Assembly: GCF_003265705.1 (NCBI RefSeq)
Contig: NW_020313285.1
Location: 19,740,711-19,804,710 of the forward strand
Source: Callorhinus ursinus
Lineage: Eukaryota > Chordata > Mammalia > Carnivora > Otariidae
DNA: 64,000 bases
Reading direction: 5' to 3'
Both the position numbers and the translations under genes were made by a program. The notes under the pieces were generated by a model, which did not search any database, had not been told where the DNA came from, and was given only the letters and a program-made list of their open reading frames with translations. This document shows positions 12,911 to 23,690 of this stretch, piece after piece (the first letter of the stretch is position 1; the number at the start of each line of letters is the position of its first letter).

Positions 12911-13459
12911 TTGGCCTGTTCTCTTTTTAAAGTTAAGGGACCAAAGGCCGATAAAGGTGGCCTACCAAGGTCGAAGAGTTTTTTAAGTAGTGGATTCTAG
13001 ATTTGGAACCAGAACAGTCCAGGTCCAAACTTCATATGCCTTTTTTACCACACTCTGCACAAGTACCCCCGCTCCACACACACACAGAGTACCTTGATTT
13101 TGCAACCTCTGCTTCAGGAAAGAGCTGGGTACAGCTTGTTCATCTTTGATCTTGGACATCTGCAGTCAGTGCTGCTCACAAAGACATAGTGATGGTCGAC
13201 CAGAAAGCATTCAGGCACTTGGTGCTTTCTCCCCCGGCAGACCTTGTCTCCACTCTGGCTGCACAGCTAGTTGCATGTGTTGGCCTTCCTCTTGGGACTT
13301 GAGAATCTTGGTTTGAGCTGCTAAGGTCGGCAGTTCTGGTAAAAACCAGCAGGCCATGTGAGTGGAAATTGTCAATGCGCCGGGCTGGCTCCAGTGCTGG
13401 AGATTGGCCTGTCTCTTGCCCCCTGTGTCACTTGCCATTTCTCCTCCCTGTCTTTGCAG

Positions 13460-13717
13460 GCAACCTTGGTTTGAAACCCAGGACAGTGGCTCTTGGGGTG
13501 CAGCCAGTCTACCAGGGACCTGTGCATTGCATCGCCACCATCGTGCGGACTGAGGGCCTGGCAGGGATGTACCGGGGCGTTGGCGCCATGCTGCTGAGGG
13601 ATGTCCCGGGCTACTGTCTCTACTTCATCCCCTATGTGTTCCTGAACGACTGGATCACGCCCGAGGCCTGCACAGGCCCCAGCCCCTGTGCCGTGTGGCT
13701 GGCCGGCGGCCTGGCAG
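13460..13717 (+). CDS. SLC25A48: SLC25A48 coding exon (carrier repeat 2 to helix 5)
   Basis: Internal exon of a mitochondrial carrier family protein; SLC25A48 is reported to carry choline across the inner mitochondrial membrane. Acceptor 'tctttgcag' ends at 13459 and donor 'gtaagg' starts at 13718; both junctions are phase 1. The 258-bp exon reads from Asn-Leu-Gly-Leu-Lys through 'YQGPVHC', the second carrier-repeat motif 'EGLAGMYRG', then 'LLRDVPGYCLYFIPYVF' (helix 4) and 'CAVWLAGG' (helix 5 start). The matching P-x-D-x-x-K signature of repeat 2 must lie in the preceding exon, outside the window. The match to human SLC25A48 is from memory but extends over the whole exon, and the IL9 neighbour supports it. 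The frame runs on past the donor by chance. Confidence 0.95.
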
Positions 13718-14009
13718 GTAAGGACAGCCATACTGACCCCTGTCCCTGGGCTGATGCCTGTAGTGGGATGGCTGGGGAGCTTATCATACGCTTCTCAGCC
13801 CAGGGAAGGGCACGATTCATCCAGCCACTCATGCAGCAGTTCTCTGTTCAGCACCCACTCTGTGCCAGACCTGGCCAGACAGAGGAAAGCCGGGGTATGG
13901 GGAATGGTCTCCCTCTTTTTTGCTTCTCCTTCCCTCTGGACCTGTGGGAATGGCAAGTCCCTATTCAGGGTTGTTGAATTTTCAGTCAGAGGATGTATTC
14001 TGACCATTT

Positions 14010-14215
14010 CTTTTGTGTCAGGTATTACTGAGCTTTGAAGAGGAAATCTGTTATTGGGGTTCACCTTTTTTTGAATGCTGACACAGTAAACCTTTCTCAT
14101 GTGAGGATTTCATTAACTCTGTAAGGGAGGAATCAGTTTCCCCATTTTTCAGATGAGAAAACCGAGGTTTAGAGAGATTAAGTGACCAACCCAAGGGCAC
14201 ACAGCTAATGAAGAC
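14010..14215 (-). repeat. MIR SINE
   Basis: Clear reverse MIR core: 'atttttcagatgagaaaacc', 'gaggtttagagagattaagt' and 'cccaagggcacacagctaat'. Confidence 0.9.
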
Positions 14216-14339
14216 AGTATGGCAGGGACTCTGCAGTCGGCAAGATCCCAGTTCAAATCCTCACCTGCTCATTCGGTGACCATGGACTGGTTACCTACCC
14301 TCCCTACTCAGAAACCACACAGCATCCCCGCTTCATTTA

Positions 14340-14545
14340 GGGTAAAAATCAGTGTTCTTACAGTGGATTTCAGTCCCTTTATGATCCAGCTGCCTCTTAC
14401 CCTTCTGCACTCCTTTCCTGCTCCCCTCCCTTTGCTTGCTCTGCTCCAGCCACACAGGTCTCCTTGCTGCACCCTGATCAGCGTGGCTGCTCCCCACCGC
14501 AGGGCCTTTGCACTTGCTATGCCTGCTGCCTGGATTTAGCAATAT
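14340..14545 (+). repeat. L2 LINE fragment
   Basis: Forward L2 3'-region blocks: 'tccctttatgatccagctgc', 'ctgctccagccacacaggtc' and 'cagggcctttgcacttgcta', ending 'tgcctgctgcctgga'. Confidence 0.8.
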
Positions 14546-15785
14546 GTAGGTCACCAGGGACTGTGACAAGACCCATTTTGGTGAAGAGAAGTGTGAACAC
14601 CCAACTGAAGTGGGATCAGGAGAGAATGGGATGAAAGAAATTGGACAGTGCAAGGACACCCGGCATGTCTGAGGGGTTTGGCTGGGCTGTGATGGGGAAG
14701 ACAGGTATGCAGCTTATGGCCGGAGCAGGGTAGGGAAGTCAAGAGAGCATTGCTTTTTAAGAAGGCTGATAACATGGCAAGTGTGATGTTGATGGGAAAG
14801 ATCTTCTGAAGAGAAGAAAATGATCAGACCTTAGCACTTCCTCCCCCCACCCCCATCATCATTAGCTAGGCTTGAAACTCCGCAAGCATATAACAAAGCC
14901 CTTGTCTTAGCCACCAAAAACCAATGTCCACCCTCTGCCCCCATGCGTCTGAGGCCTGGCCTGTGCCAGATCCTAGTAAGTGATTAGTAAGCACTTGCTG
15001 GCCAAGAGGACCCATGAGGCCTCATCCGTTCTCGATTCTGGTGAGAGCAGGTTTGAGTGGCCTGGTAGGCAGACCACATTTTATAAAACCCTGGCCCGTG
15101 GGCTGAGGAACAGGGGAGTATGCCAGGGCAGCACCTGGACAGTCTCCAGGAGAAGCAGCCCCATTATCCTGGCAGGGGGCAAGAGGGAAGGGAGGTGCAG
15201 AGGGTTCCCAGAGGATCATGGGCAGGAGGCCACGGGGGCTGGAGGCTGGGATGGGCAGAGGGTCCAGGACAGACTAAGGCCTCATTTGGGAGTCTCTGGG
15301 TAGCAATCAGTAAACCTTGCAAACCAGCTGCCTTGGACTTTGGTCTCTCAGTTTGTTTTTCTCACCCTGTCTAAGGATGTGCCAATTTTAGTGTTTCTAC
15401 AGTAATCTGGCATTGTTTTCCGAGAGTCCTTTAAAGTCATCAAAGTGCTCAAACTAGGGCACCTGAACTTCTCCAGTGAAGACGACCTAGTGTTACATCG
15501 TCCCAAGGCTTCAATTTCAGATGTCCAGAAAAGGGGCAAGATTTGTAAAGACCTTCCTGCTCTTTTCAGGCCTTACTTGGCCCTCCGTTGGCAAGCAGCC
15601 TGTCTGCAAGTGTTCGCTTAGCTTCCCTGTATTCAGAGTCCCTTCTGTCTCTGGGGAGCTGCAAGCCTTCTGCCCCAGCCTTCGGTCTGGGCTCTCGCCC
15701 CTGGTGCCCCGGAAAGGCACTACAAAGTATTGGTGGGGCCTGTTCCTGTGTCTCCAGTAAAAGCTGCTAATAAAGGTGTCCACTG

Positions 15786-15960
15786 ACAAAGCGCTGGCTG
15801 TGGGCCTGGCACTGTGCTAAATGCTTCACGTGCATCTGTTTATTTGGCCTAACAGGAACCCCGTGAATGTAGGTACTGTTGCCCCATTTTACAGATGGCA
15901 GACCCAAGGCCTAGAGGAGACTTCTACAAAGTTCCACAGTGAGTGGTGAGGGAAGTTCAG
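15786..15960 (-). repeat. MIR SINE
   Basis: Reverse MIR: 'cactgtgctaaatgcttcac', 'ccccattttacagatggcag' and 'aaggcctagagga' in consensus order. Confidence 0.85.
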
Positions 15961-16108
15961 GGATGGTCTTCACAGGTCCTGCCTGAGCTCTGCCCGCTTC
16001 CCCCAGCAGCTTGTTAAGCCTGTCAGTGGTAGAAAGGGGCAGGGAGCCACGTCCCCTCCAGACCCCAACCAGCCAGTCCCTGACACCTGTTTGTCTCTCT
16101 CTTTACAG

Positions 16109-16242
16109 GAGCAATTTCTTGGGGGACAGCGACTCCTATGGATGTCGTGAAAAGTCGACTCCAAGCTGACGGGGTTTATTTAAACAAATACAAAGGCATC
16201 CTGGATTGTATCTCCCAGAGTTACCGGAAGGAAGGTCTTAAA
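16109..16242 (+). CDS. SLC25A48: SLC25A48 coding exon (third carrier signature)
   Basis: A 134-bp exon with acceptor 'ctttacag' ending at 16108 and donor 'gtaagc' starting at 16243. It joins the previous exon through a split Gly codon, giving Gly-Ala-Ile-Ser-Trp-Gly, then 'PMDVVKSRLQ'. That is the P-x-[DE]-x-x-[KR] signature of the third carrier repeat, at the kink of helix 5 where these proteins form the matrix salt-bridge network. It continues 'KYKGILDCISQSYRKEGLK', a matrix amphipathic helix entering the E-G motif completed in the next exon. The exon ends on a complete Lys codon. No frameshift or stop; looks functional. Confidence 0.96.
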
Positions 16243-16329
16243 GTAAGCCCCACAGCAGTGATGTGGGGTCGGTGTCAGTCCCTGGAAGGTGGGCCAGACA
16301 TTTGGGGGCATGTGAGATTACAGAGGGGA

Positions 16330-16505
16330 ATCAGGAAACTGCAGTACTGGTGGTTACCATATCAAGCCCTACTTCGATCCTTGTCTCATCTCGTCCATGC
16401 CCCAGGCTGATGGAGGAGACAGGCTCAGAGAGGACTGGTAACTTACCTGAGGTCACACAGCTGGTGCATGGCAGAGCTAGGACCTGGACCTGCATCTGTG
16501 TGTCA
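16330..16505 (-). repeat. MIR SINE
   Basis: Reverse MIR core 'gaggagacaggctcagagag' and 'gaggtcacacagctggtgca', then 'cagagctaggacctggacct'. Confidence 0.8.
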
Positions 16506-16751
16506 CCAAAGGTTGCCTTCTCATCAGGAAAGGCTGGGGGCACAGCTTCCTCACTCACTGCTCGGTGCCTCGCCCTCTTCCACGTAGGAGGTCCCAGAGC
16601 CACGTCAGTCGTCACATCTCACAACATCCAGTCCCCCAGTCTGTCTTCTGCTCCCTCACCCCACTCGAGTCCACACCCTGTCACCTCTGGTCTCGGCTAT
16701 GAGGCAGCCTGCAACCTGGCCCCCGCCCTCCCTGCTCCAGTGCATCCAAAC

Positions 16752-16763
16752 TCACACACAGAC

Positions 16764-16801
<38 letters not shown>

Positions 16802-16866
16802 GCACACGCACACACACATACACGCACGCACGCACACACACACACACACGCACGCACACACATATA
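16752..16866. repeat. Compound (CT)n(CA)n microsatellite
   Basis: About ten CT dinucleotides are followed by a long CA tract broken by CG and TA steps, ending in 'catatatgta'. It produces spurious Thr/His and Cys/Val frames on the two strands. Likely length-polymorphic. Confidence 0.97.
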
Positions 16867-17114
16867 TGTATATACTGGCCAAGTCCTTGCCTCCAAATGC
16901 TCCCAGACTGCAGCTGAGAGGGGCTAGAGCCAGTTCATAGGCTCTCTGCCTAGTACCTGATACACAGGTGGGCAGGACTCTTGGGTCCCTTAGCATGTGG
17001 TGCTGGATCCCACAACTCCCACAGAGGCACCTGCATGGGTGTATGAATGCCCAAATTTGTTGTTGAGGTGGGGACAAGATAGGGACATTTTGTACTTCCA
17101 CGATGCTGATGTCA

Positions 17115-18350
17115 CTCTCTTCCTGTATTAATTGAGATCTTTATTTCTTCATACAGATTCAAGTTACTCCCAGTGCTGTTTCATTTCACCCTCCAGAACT
17201 CCTTTGAACATTTCTTGCAGGGTAGATCAAGTGGCAGTGAACTCCCTCAGCTTTTGTTTATCTGGGACTGTCTTCATTTCTCTCTCAGTCTTGAAGGATA
17301 GTTTTCCTGGATACGGGATTCTTGACTGACGATTTTTTCTTTTAACACTTTGAATATGTTGGCCTGTTGACTTCTGGTCTCTAAAGTGTCTGATAAGTAA
17401 TATGCTGTTAGACTTACTGAGGATCCTTTGTATGTAATGTGTTCCTTCTATCTTGCTGCTTTCAAAAGTTTGATTATAACATGTCTTGGTGTGGGTCTTT
17501 TTGAGTTTATTTTACTTGGAGTCATTAAGCTTCTTTGATGTTTATAGTCATGTCTTTCACCAAATTTAGGAAGTTTTTGACAATTATTACTCCAAATATT
17601 CTCTGCCTCATCTCTCTTCTCCTTTTGGGACTCCCACAGTGCATATATTCGTGTGCTTGACAGTTTCCCACAGATCCCTTAGGCTCTTTCCACTGTTCTT
17701 CAACCTTGTTTCTTTTTCTCAACCGCAATAATTTCCATTGTCTTATTAAGTTTGCTCTCTTTTTTCTCTGGCTGTTCAAATATACCTTTGAATCCTTGTA
17801 GTGAATATTTCACTCAAGTTATTGTACTTTTCAGCGGCAGAATTTTTGTTTGGTTTCTTTCTGGATTTTCTATTTCATATTGATGTTTTCATTTTGTTCA
17901 TGTATCATTTTCTTGACTTTCTCCATATCTTCCTTTAGTTCTTCAAGCATCTTTAAGACAGTTCTAATGTCTTTGTTAGGTAGATCTGCTAAGGTCTTTT
18001 TCAGGGACAGTTTCTCTTCACTTATTTTTTCTTTGAATGGATCATACTTTCTTGTTTCTTTTTATGCCTTGTTATTTTTTATTGAAAATTAGACTTTTGA
18101 ATTGAATTATGTGGTAACTCTGGAAATCAGATTTCTCCCCTCCTTCCCCAGTGTCTAGTGTCTTTTGTTACTGTTTATTGCTTCACTTTTTTGATTGTTG
18201 TAGGCTGTCTCTATGCCAAAGATCAACCTGAAGTGTAAACTTAAGGTCTTCTCAGGTCTTTTCTGAGCCTTTCTCTGCGCATGCACAGTTACTTTCCGAC
18301 TTTCCCCATACCTGCAGTTGCTTTTGAATGTCCTAGTCTTTAACATCTAG
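17115..18350. repeat. Old L1M-type LINE fragment
   Basis: A 1.2-kb T-rich segment with blocks typical of antisense mammalian L1M copies: 'tctgggactgtcttcatttc', 'gaaggatagttttcctggat', 'gttggcctgttgacttctgg', 'gtctttcaccaaatttagga' and 'tgatgttttcattttgttca'. No coding potential. The subfamily cannot be set by eye. Confidence 0.7.
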
Positions 18351-20169
18351 CTCCCAAGACGGGAAAAAGAGAAAAATTAAGGGGAAAAGGGGCATTGGCC
18401 AGAGGAGGAAGGACTTGCATCAGTGGGGTAGACGAAGAAGCAGTGGCTAACTTCCTCTTTGCACCTCTGTGATCAGAAACAGCAATCAGTGATCAAAACA
18501 CAGATCTCCAATATTTGCAAGACAGGGTCCTTATTGCCCGCTCTGGCTTCCACAAGCTGTGTGTGCAGGTTGCTCCCAGAGTGTCTGCACACCCACCTGC
18601 CTGCCACAGGTCTGGGGGTGGAGGATGGGTAGCTGCTACCTTGCTAAGAGCTAAAATGGATTGAAATTAACCAGATTTACTGTCCAAACCTTCTCCTTGA
18701 AGTTGTAAGCATTCAATAAACCCCAGAATTCCAAAAGAGTTACATCAGACAGATTCCGTCAGCACAGCTCTGATCTAGGTAAGGAAACAGATTGCTGGCA
18801 TTTCCTACTCTGCCACACTTCTAGAATCCTCACCTCACTGGTCTTTTTTATTGTTTTAGCAGAAGCACTGTTTGTGATTCAACCAACAAGCACAGAGGGA
18901 CACATAAGAAAGATTTCAAAAAAGAAGCTGTTTTATTTGAGATATTCTTGTCTGCTGTTGATTAAAATACTAATGTGTCAAGTTATTCAAATTAATGTCA
19001 AAATATTGTGTCCTAATTCTATAAAGTCTATAGAGGCTAAATATATTGCTGATATTATTTCCTCCAAAAATTACTGTGCTCTGTTAAAAACAAAGTTCAG
19101 TAGCATTGGTCCCTAGTTTATATTCAGAGACAGGTTTTAAGTAGCGGTAGCAGTATTCAGCTTGGATTAACCACTCACTGACTGAAAGTCATTTTTAATT
19201 TTTTTTATTAGTTGGCTTTAAAAATAGATAATACATGAACATAGGAAGTTTCGAAAGATATAAGAGGATATACTGTCTAATGGTCCCTCCTTGGTCTTCA
19301 ATCTTCTCTCAAAGGCAGTCACTGTTATGAGTTTCTTATAACATATTCCAAAAATATTCACGGACTGTACTGTATGTTTGTATATGTGTTTGCATGTAAA
19401 CATAAATGGTAGCATGAAGAAAACATCTCACATAGCCCTGGACAGCTGGCTTGTCTCACAGCCCTTCCCAGCAGCAGGAGGAATTGGCTTTTCTGGGGAC
19501 CCAGTGGATGGCTCCAGTTACAGCTGACTGTGGGGCTGGCTCTGTGGAGCATCATTCCTGAACAGTTTGTACTGTGGCTCACTGAGGCAGGGTAAGCCCA
19601 CCTGTCCCCACTTCACTATGGAAGAAGAACTCGGTGGGAATGAAGACTTGGGAAAGAGTAGAATAATGGTGATGGTACCCAAGTTTGGCAGTTCCTTGTA
19701 ACCCACTTAATGATTACTGGGAAAGCAGCCTTTGGATAAAGGGAATTAGAAGTCTAGGACTTCGGGGGCATCCCCGAATCCAAAAAAAAGTCCATTCTCT
19801 CCCTGCTGTGTGTGAGTCCGTTCTCTGCCTGCTCTGACATTCGTCATGGGCCACTTTGGCCATTGCACACACTGGGAGGGTTACTGTCTGAGATGAGGAG
19901 GCCAGAGGAGGGACTTGGTATCCTTCAGCTGCACAGAGGTGGCTGTTGGGAGGGGGTTTGTGACAGTGGCTTGAGATTGAATGACTGTAAGGAGAAGCAG
20001 AGAGGAACATTTGTAGGAAGAGCCGTTTCCTGAGGTAGCAGAGTTGGTTGCCCTTTGGTTCTGCCATCTGGGGACTGGAGCCGTCCCTCCACTCCAGGAA
20101 TCCCCCACTACCACCAACACCAGCAGGACTCTTTCAGCTCAAAGACTGTTCCCTTTTCACAACAAGGAA

Positions 20170-20460
20170 TTTGTTCATTCCATCCATCCATTCATCCATC
20201 CACGGATTCATTTGGTAAGACTTACAAAGGGCCCTCTGGGCCAAGAAAAGCATTAGATGCTGGGGGTTCTGAGGTGTAAATGTTGGGGATTCAGAGGTGT
20301 AGATGCTGGGGATTCCAAGGTAAACCACCACAGCCCTGCTCTCATTGCCCTGAGATTATTAATGGGGGTACAGACAAATGATGGGTGGGTAGAGACAGTG
20401 TGAGAAGTGCTGTGGTGGCAGAGATCCTGAGTGCACAGAAGACAGTGAGCCACAGTCCAG
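20170..20460 (-). repeat. L2-like fragment with a 3x ~24-bp tandem repeat
   Basis: 'ttcattccatccatccattc' leads into an L2-like reverse segment. From about 20257 to 20325, three imperfect ~24-bp units read 'gatgctggggattc' and 'gaggtgtaaatg' variants. The tandem array probably grew inside the old LINE fragment. Confidence 0.55.
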
Positions 20461-21899
20461 CTTGGGGTGGCCCTGGGAAGACTGCTAGAGGGTGCAGCCA
20501 GGCTGGGGAACATTCCAGCTGATGGAATAGAAGAGACCCAGTGGTGGAAGAGAGCTGGCTCCCTGGAGGAACGACAGGTTGTTAACGTGCCCAGAATGTC
20601 AAGTGTAAGAGGCTGCCCAGAGAAAGTGCAGGGCCCGAGCATAAGGGTCTTGGCAGTCCAGGGAAGGGTGTAGACTTCCCTGGGCAGTGGGGAGCCATCG
20701 AGGCTTCATGAGGAGAGACTAGGCCTGGTGGTTTTGTGTTCCGAACGCTCAGGGTAAGAGCCAGCAGGTCTGCACTTTGCCATCTTTGGACCTCACAGCA
20801 GAGCAGGCCAGGGCTGCTGGAGGGAGGTCATGTCTGTCTGTCTGGAGTGTTCCATGGTTCCCGCAGGGCCCAGCGCTGTGGGAGAGGTGGCCCACACTCC
20901 AAGCTGGGCCCTGCCTGGCATGGCCTCATAGAGCAGAGCCAAGCCCAGGCCCACAGGGGAGTGTTTATGGGCACCCAGTGTGGAATTTTCCTTTTGGAGC
21001 TTGGGCCAATTCCTTGCTGTTATTCAGTCACTCTGGGTGAGCCTGGGGAATTCCAGAAAGGTTAGACATTAGATGTTACAAATGTCCTGCTTGCCCCTTG
21101 CCTGAATCATTCCAGGGTTTGGCTGAACCTCTTGCTCCCGTCTGGGGGTCCTTGTCTATCAGCTTCCTTCCCTGTGAGGGTTAAGGCTTCCCCCAAACCC
21201 ACAGAGGCCATTCTCCCCCCACCACAACCAGCCTATGTCTTGCAGGCTGCCATGGAGTGCTAAGGTGCAGGTGCCTCTCCTGAAGACCCCCTTACATCCT
21301 GGCCGACGACAGTGGCCTGTCTCTACCCTGACACCACAGTGCCTCACAACCAAGGAAACTGGGGAAATGTAAAAGGGTTGGATTTCTACTTCCTCAAAAT
21401 TACAGTACCAGCTCTATTTATTACACTTAGTAAATATACAAGAGTCGGCTAACAGGTGTACGTCATATTCCTGGCAGTTGTTGGGTCGTTTATGCTTGGG
21501 TATGGTTTCCTTTAGATGTGTTGTCTCTTCCCAGGGAAGACATGTAAGGACAGGTGCCCCCTCCCCCAAAGCCCTGATCTGTTCTCATCACATTCTAGAT
21601 TGTATTGTAATTATTCCCACAGGGGGCTTACCTCCACCGAGTAGGTTTTAAACTGGGCAAGGGCTGGGACCACATTACATTGACCAGTTTCTACCCAGCA
21701 CTAGGCAGGACAACTCAGGGAGGAAGTGAAGCATCTTATCATATGCCCTAGCAATGGGAGGGATGGAAGACAAATACAGGGTTCTCGTATGAATGGCTGA
21801 TTTAAGCAACTCATCGATACAGGCCAGTCCCCTCGGCCCTCATACTAATGACCGAAGGTTGAGTGCCACTCGGTGTAAGGATGGCTCCTGCTCACAATG

Positions 21900-22130
21900 A
21901 GGGTGATGGGACCGTCAGCAGTTCATGAACGCTGGCTGCATGGCAGGCCTGGTGTAAGAGCTTTGAAAGCATCATCTCGTTTCCTTCAGCAGCCATATCA
22001 GCTCAATAGTATTGTTACCCCATTTTGCAGTTGGGAAGTTGAGTTTCAGAGACTTTGCCACTTGCCCAAGTAATACAGCTATCAAATGCCAAAGCTGTGT
22101 CTCCACTTCATGCCTAAAAGCATGGCCTGA
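21900..22130 (-). repeat. MIR SINE
   Basis: Reverse MIR: 'cccattttgcagttgggaag', 'cttgcccaagtaatacagct' and 'gctgtgtctccacttca'. Confidence 0.85.
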
Positions 22131-22261
22131 GTTCTTCCCCGCTCTGCCCCTTGGGGGACAGCCTATGAAGCACCTGTCAAAATGGTTGGCCATGGCTGCT
22201 CTGTCCACCAATGCAAAGTGAGTGCAGTGGAGAGCTTGGACGTCCAGGTTCCAGAGCATCT

Positions 22262-22335
22262 TATGCGTGCATGCGTGTGTGCATGCGTGCGTGTGCATGT
22301 GTATACACATGCGTGTGGGTATATACATGAGAAAG
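22262..22335. repeat. TG/CATG-rich simple repeat
   Basis: Alternating purine-pyrimidine tract of TGCG, TGCA and TGTG steps ending in 'gtatatacatg'. It is a simple repeat that could adopt non-B DNA, about 300 bp before the last SLC25A48 exon. Confidence 0.9.
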
Positions 22336-22624
22336 AGCAGCCATTAAGCAAGTGTATGTGGGTGTTCATGGTCAACAGTTTGCCCCCAGTATTTAGTGTA
22401 CGTGTACCAGGCCTGGGAGGAAAAGCCCAGTCCCAGGGGATGTGGGTCGAGGCAGGGGCATGACTGGGGCATCCGGGGTGGTTCAGGCTCGCAAGGGTCC
22501 TTTGGGCTCTGTGGAGTCCAGCCTGGGACAAGTGGCCAACATCCCCAATCTGTCCTCTGCGCCTCAGTGGTGGCCCTGCAGAGGGTCTGGGTCAGTCCTC
22601 TGATGACGCTTCCTCCTGCCACAG

Positions 22625-22747
22625 GTGTTCTTCCGAGGCATCACGGTGAACACTGTGCGCGGCTTCCCCATGAGCGCCGCCATGTTCCTTGGGTATGAGC
22701 TCTCGCTGCAGGCGCTCCGCAGGGACCACACCGTGACCAGCCCCTGA
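22625..22747 (+). CDS. SLC25A48: SLC25A48 terminal coding exon
   Basis: Acceptor 'cctgccacag' ends at 22624. The frame opens 'VFFRGITVNTVRGFPMSA', which completes the third-repeat 'EGLKVFFRG' motif begun in the previous exon, then forms helix 6 ('AAMFLGYELSLQAL') and a short basic tail ending Thr-Ser-Pro before TGA at 22745-22747. The C-terminus matches human SLC25A48 closely as I recall it. The three exons here encode about 171 residues, a little over half of the ~310-residue carrier. A possible splice donor ('TCAG' then 'gtcagt') begins at 22755, 7 bp after the stop, so the 3' UTR may be spliced. A junction that close would not be expected to trigger nonsense-mediated decay. Confidence 0.96.
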   Translation: MFFRGITVNTVRGFPMSAAMFLGYELSLQALRRDHTVTSP

Positions 22748-23334
22748 GCGTCAGGTCAGTATGCTTCCTTCCCAGCCTGCTGCACCTCCCTGGGGCTTGA
22801 CACCCTCTCCTTTGCCATGGACACGTCGTGACTTTTCTGAAACATCCCCGTCATTCATTTCCTATCTAATCTGTGTCGTTTCTGGGGCTACGGTGGCCAC
22901 CCTTGTCATCAGAAGGCCCTTCTGAAATGCCCCCCTGTGACTGGTGGTGAGCCGGGCACTCAGTAACTGAGATCGGCACAGAATATGCCTGTAGATAGTG
23001 AGCTCAGCCATCTGTTTTCCCATCCAGCAGCTTCAACAGCCCTTGGAGAGAGGTGTATTTCACTTTACTCTATAAATTCAGTGGCTGGGGCCCAGAAATG
23101 AGGACTTAAAGCACACTGCCCACCCTCTGTTAATGGGGCACCATCTCCCCACCTCCCTAGTGGACTCAGAGCATGAGTCTGAGGGCCATCAATGGGCTCT
23201 CAAAGCCCTGAAGGGACAGCCTTTGCCCTTGTTCCCTGCCTCCCATACCTTTTCTCTCTCCCTCTCTCATTGCAAAAGATCACTGTGGCCCCAGCATTCT
23301 AAGAAAAGCAATCTGAGCAAGTGACTCCCTTAGT

Positions 23335-23690
23335 CAAATGCCCTCAGTGACTCCCCATTGCCCTTTAGGTAAAGCTTTAGTCATCAACCCCAACATCACC
23401 AGCATCCTGAAAATAACATTCTCTCTCTTGCCTCTGGATCTTTGCACATGCTGTCCCTGCCTGACACCATTTTTTAACTGCCCCTCCCGCCCCCCGTCCT
23501 TGGCTTCACCAACTCCTGTTCATCACCCAGGCTTTAGTCTAGAAGTCTCTTTCTGCAGGAAGCCTGCCCTTATGCCTCAGCCAAGATGAGCTGTGCCTGC
23601 TGTAGGCTCTCCCCCACAGCCCCTGCTCAGCCCCTACCACATCCCCTTTGCATCATAACTGTTTGCTGACTTTCCTCATTCCCCAGCCAG
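23335..23690 (+). repeat. L2 LINE fragment
   Basis: Forward L2 blocks: 'ctcagtgactccccattgcc', 'gatctttgcacatgctgtcc' and 'ctgcaggaagcctgccctta'. Confidence 0.8.

Larger units (their letters stand above)
1..13459. other. Intron of SLC25A48 (5' end outside window)
   Basis: No coding exon is recognisable here. The first SLC25A48 exon in the window opens at 13460 in mid-protein, and I found no match to the N-terminal part of the carrier, including the second carrier signature that should lie in the exon just before. The stretch holds old L2/MIR pieces (about 530-720, 1268-1470, 2990-3180, 4050-4160, 6515-6735, 7030-7200), a possible L1 tail near 9517-9600, CAN-SINEs, a minisatellite and a diverged direct duplication, listed separately where clear. 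The remaining sequence looks like ordinary non-repetitive intron; open frames in it are short, overlap on both strands and lack codon-like structure. Confidence 0.75.
13718..16108. other. SLC25A48 intron
   Basis: GT-AG intron of 2391 bp in phase 1. It contains MIR pieces (14010-14215, 15786-15960) and an L2 fragment (14340-14545). I see no further exon or RNA gene. Confidence 0.9.
16243..22624. other. SLC25A48 last intron
   Basis: GT-AG intron of 6382 bp, phase 0. It contains MIR fragments (about 16330-16505, 21900-22130), a CT/CA microsatellite, a long old L1M-type fragment, an L2-like piece near 20170-20460 with a small tandem triplet, and a TG-rich tract. The remainder (about 18350-20150 and 20470-21890) shows no feature I can name. 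Confidence 0.85.

Noticed and set aside
13369..13977. Single long frame through the first SLC25A48 exon
   Set aside because: Only 13460-13717 is exon; both flanks are intron with clear acceptor and donor sites, so the full frame is not a protein.
16263..16940. 225-residue plus-strand open frame
   Set aside because: It runs through a MIR and the CT/CA microsatellite, giving Ser-Leu and Thr-His repeats; no domain and no splice context.
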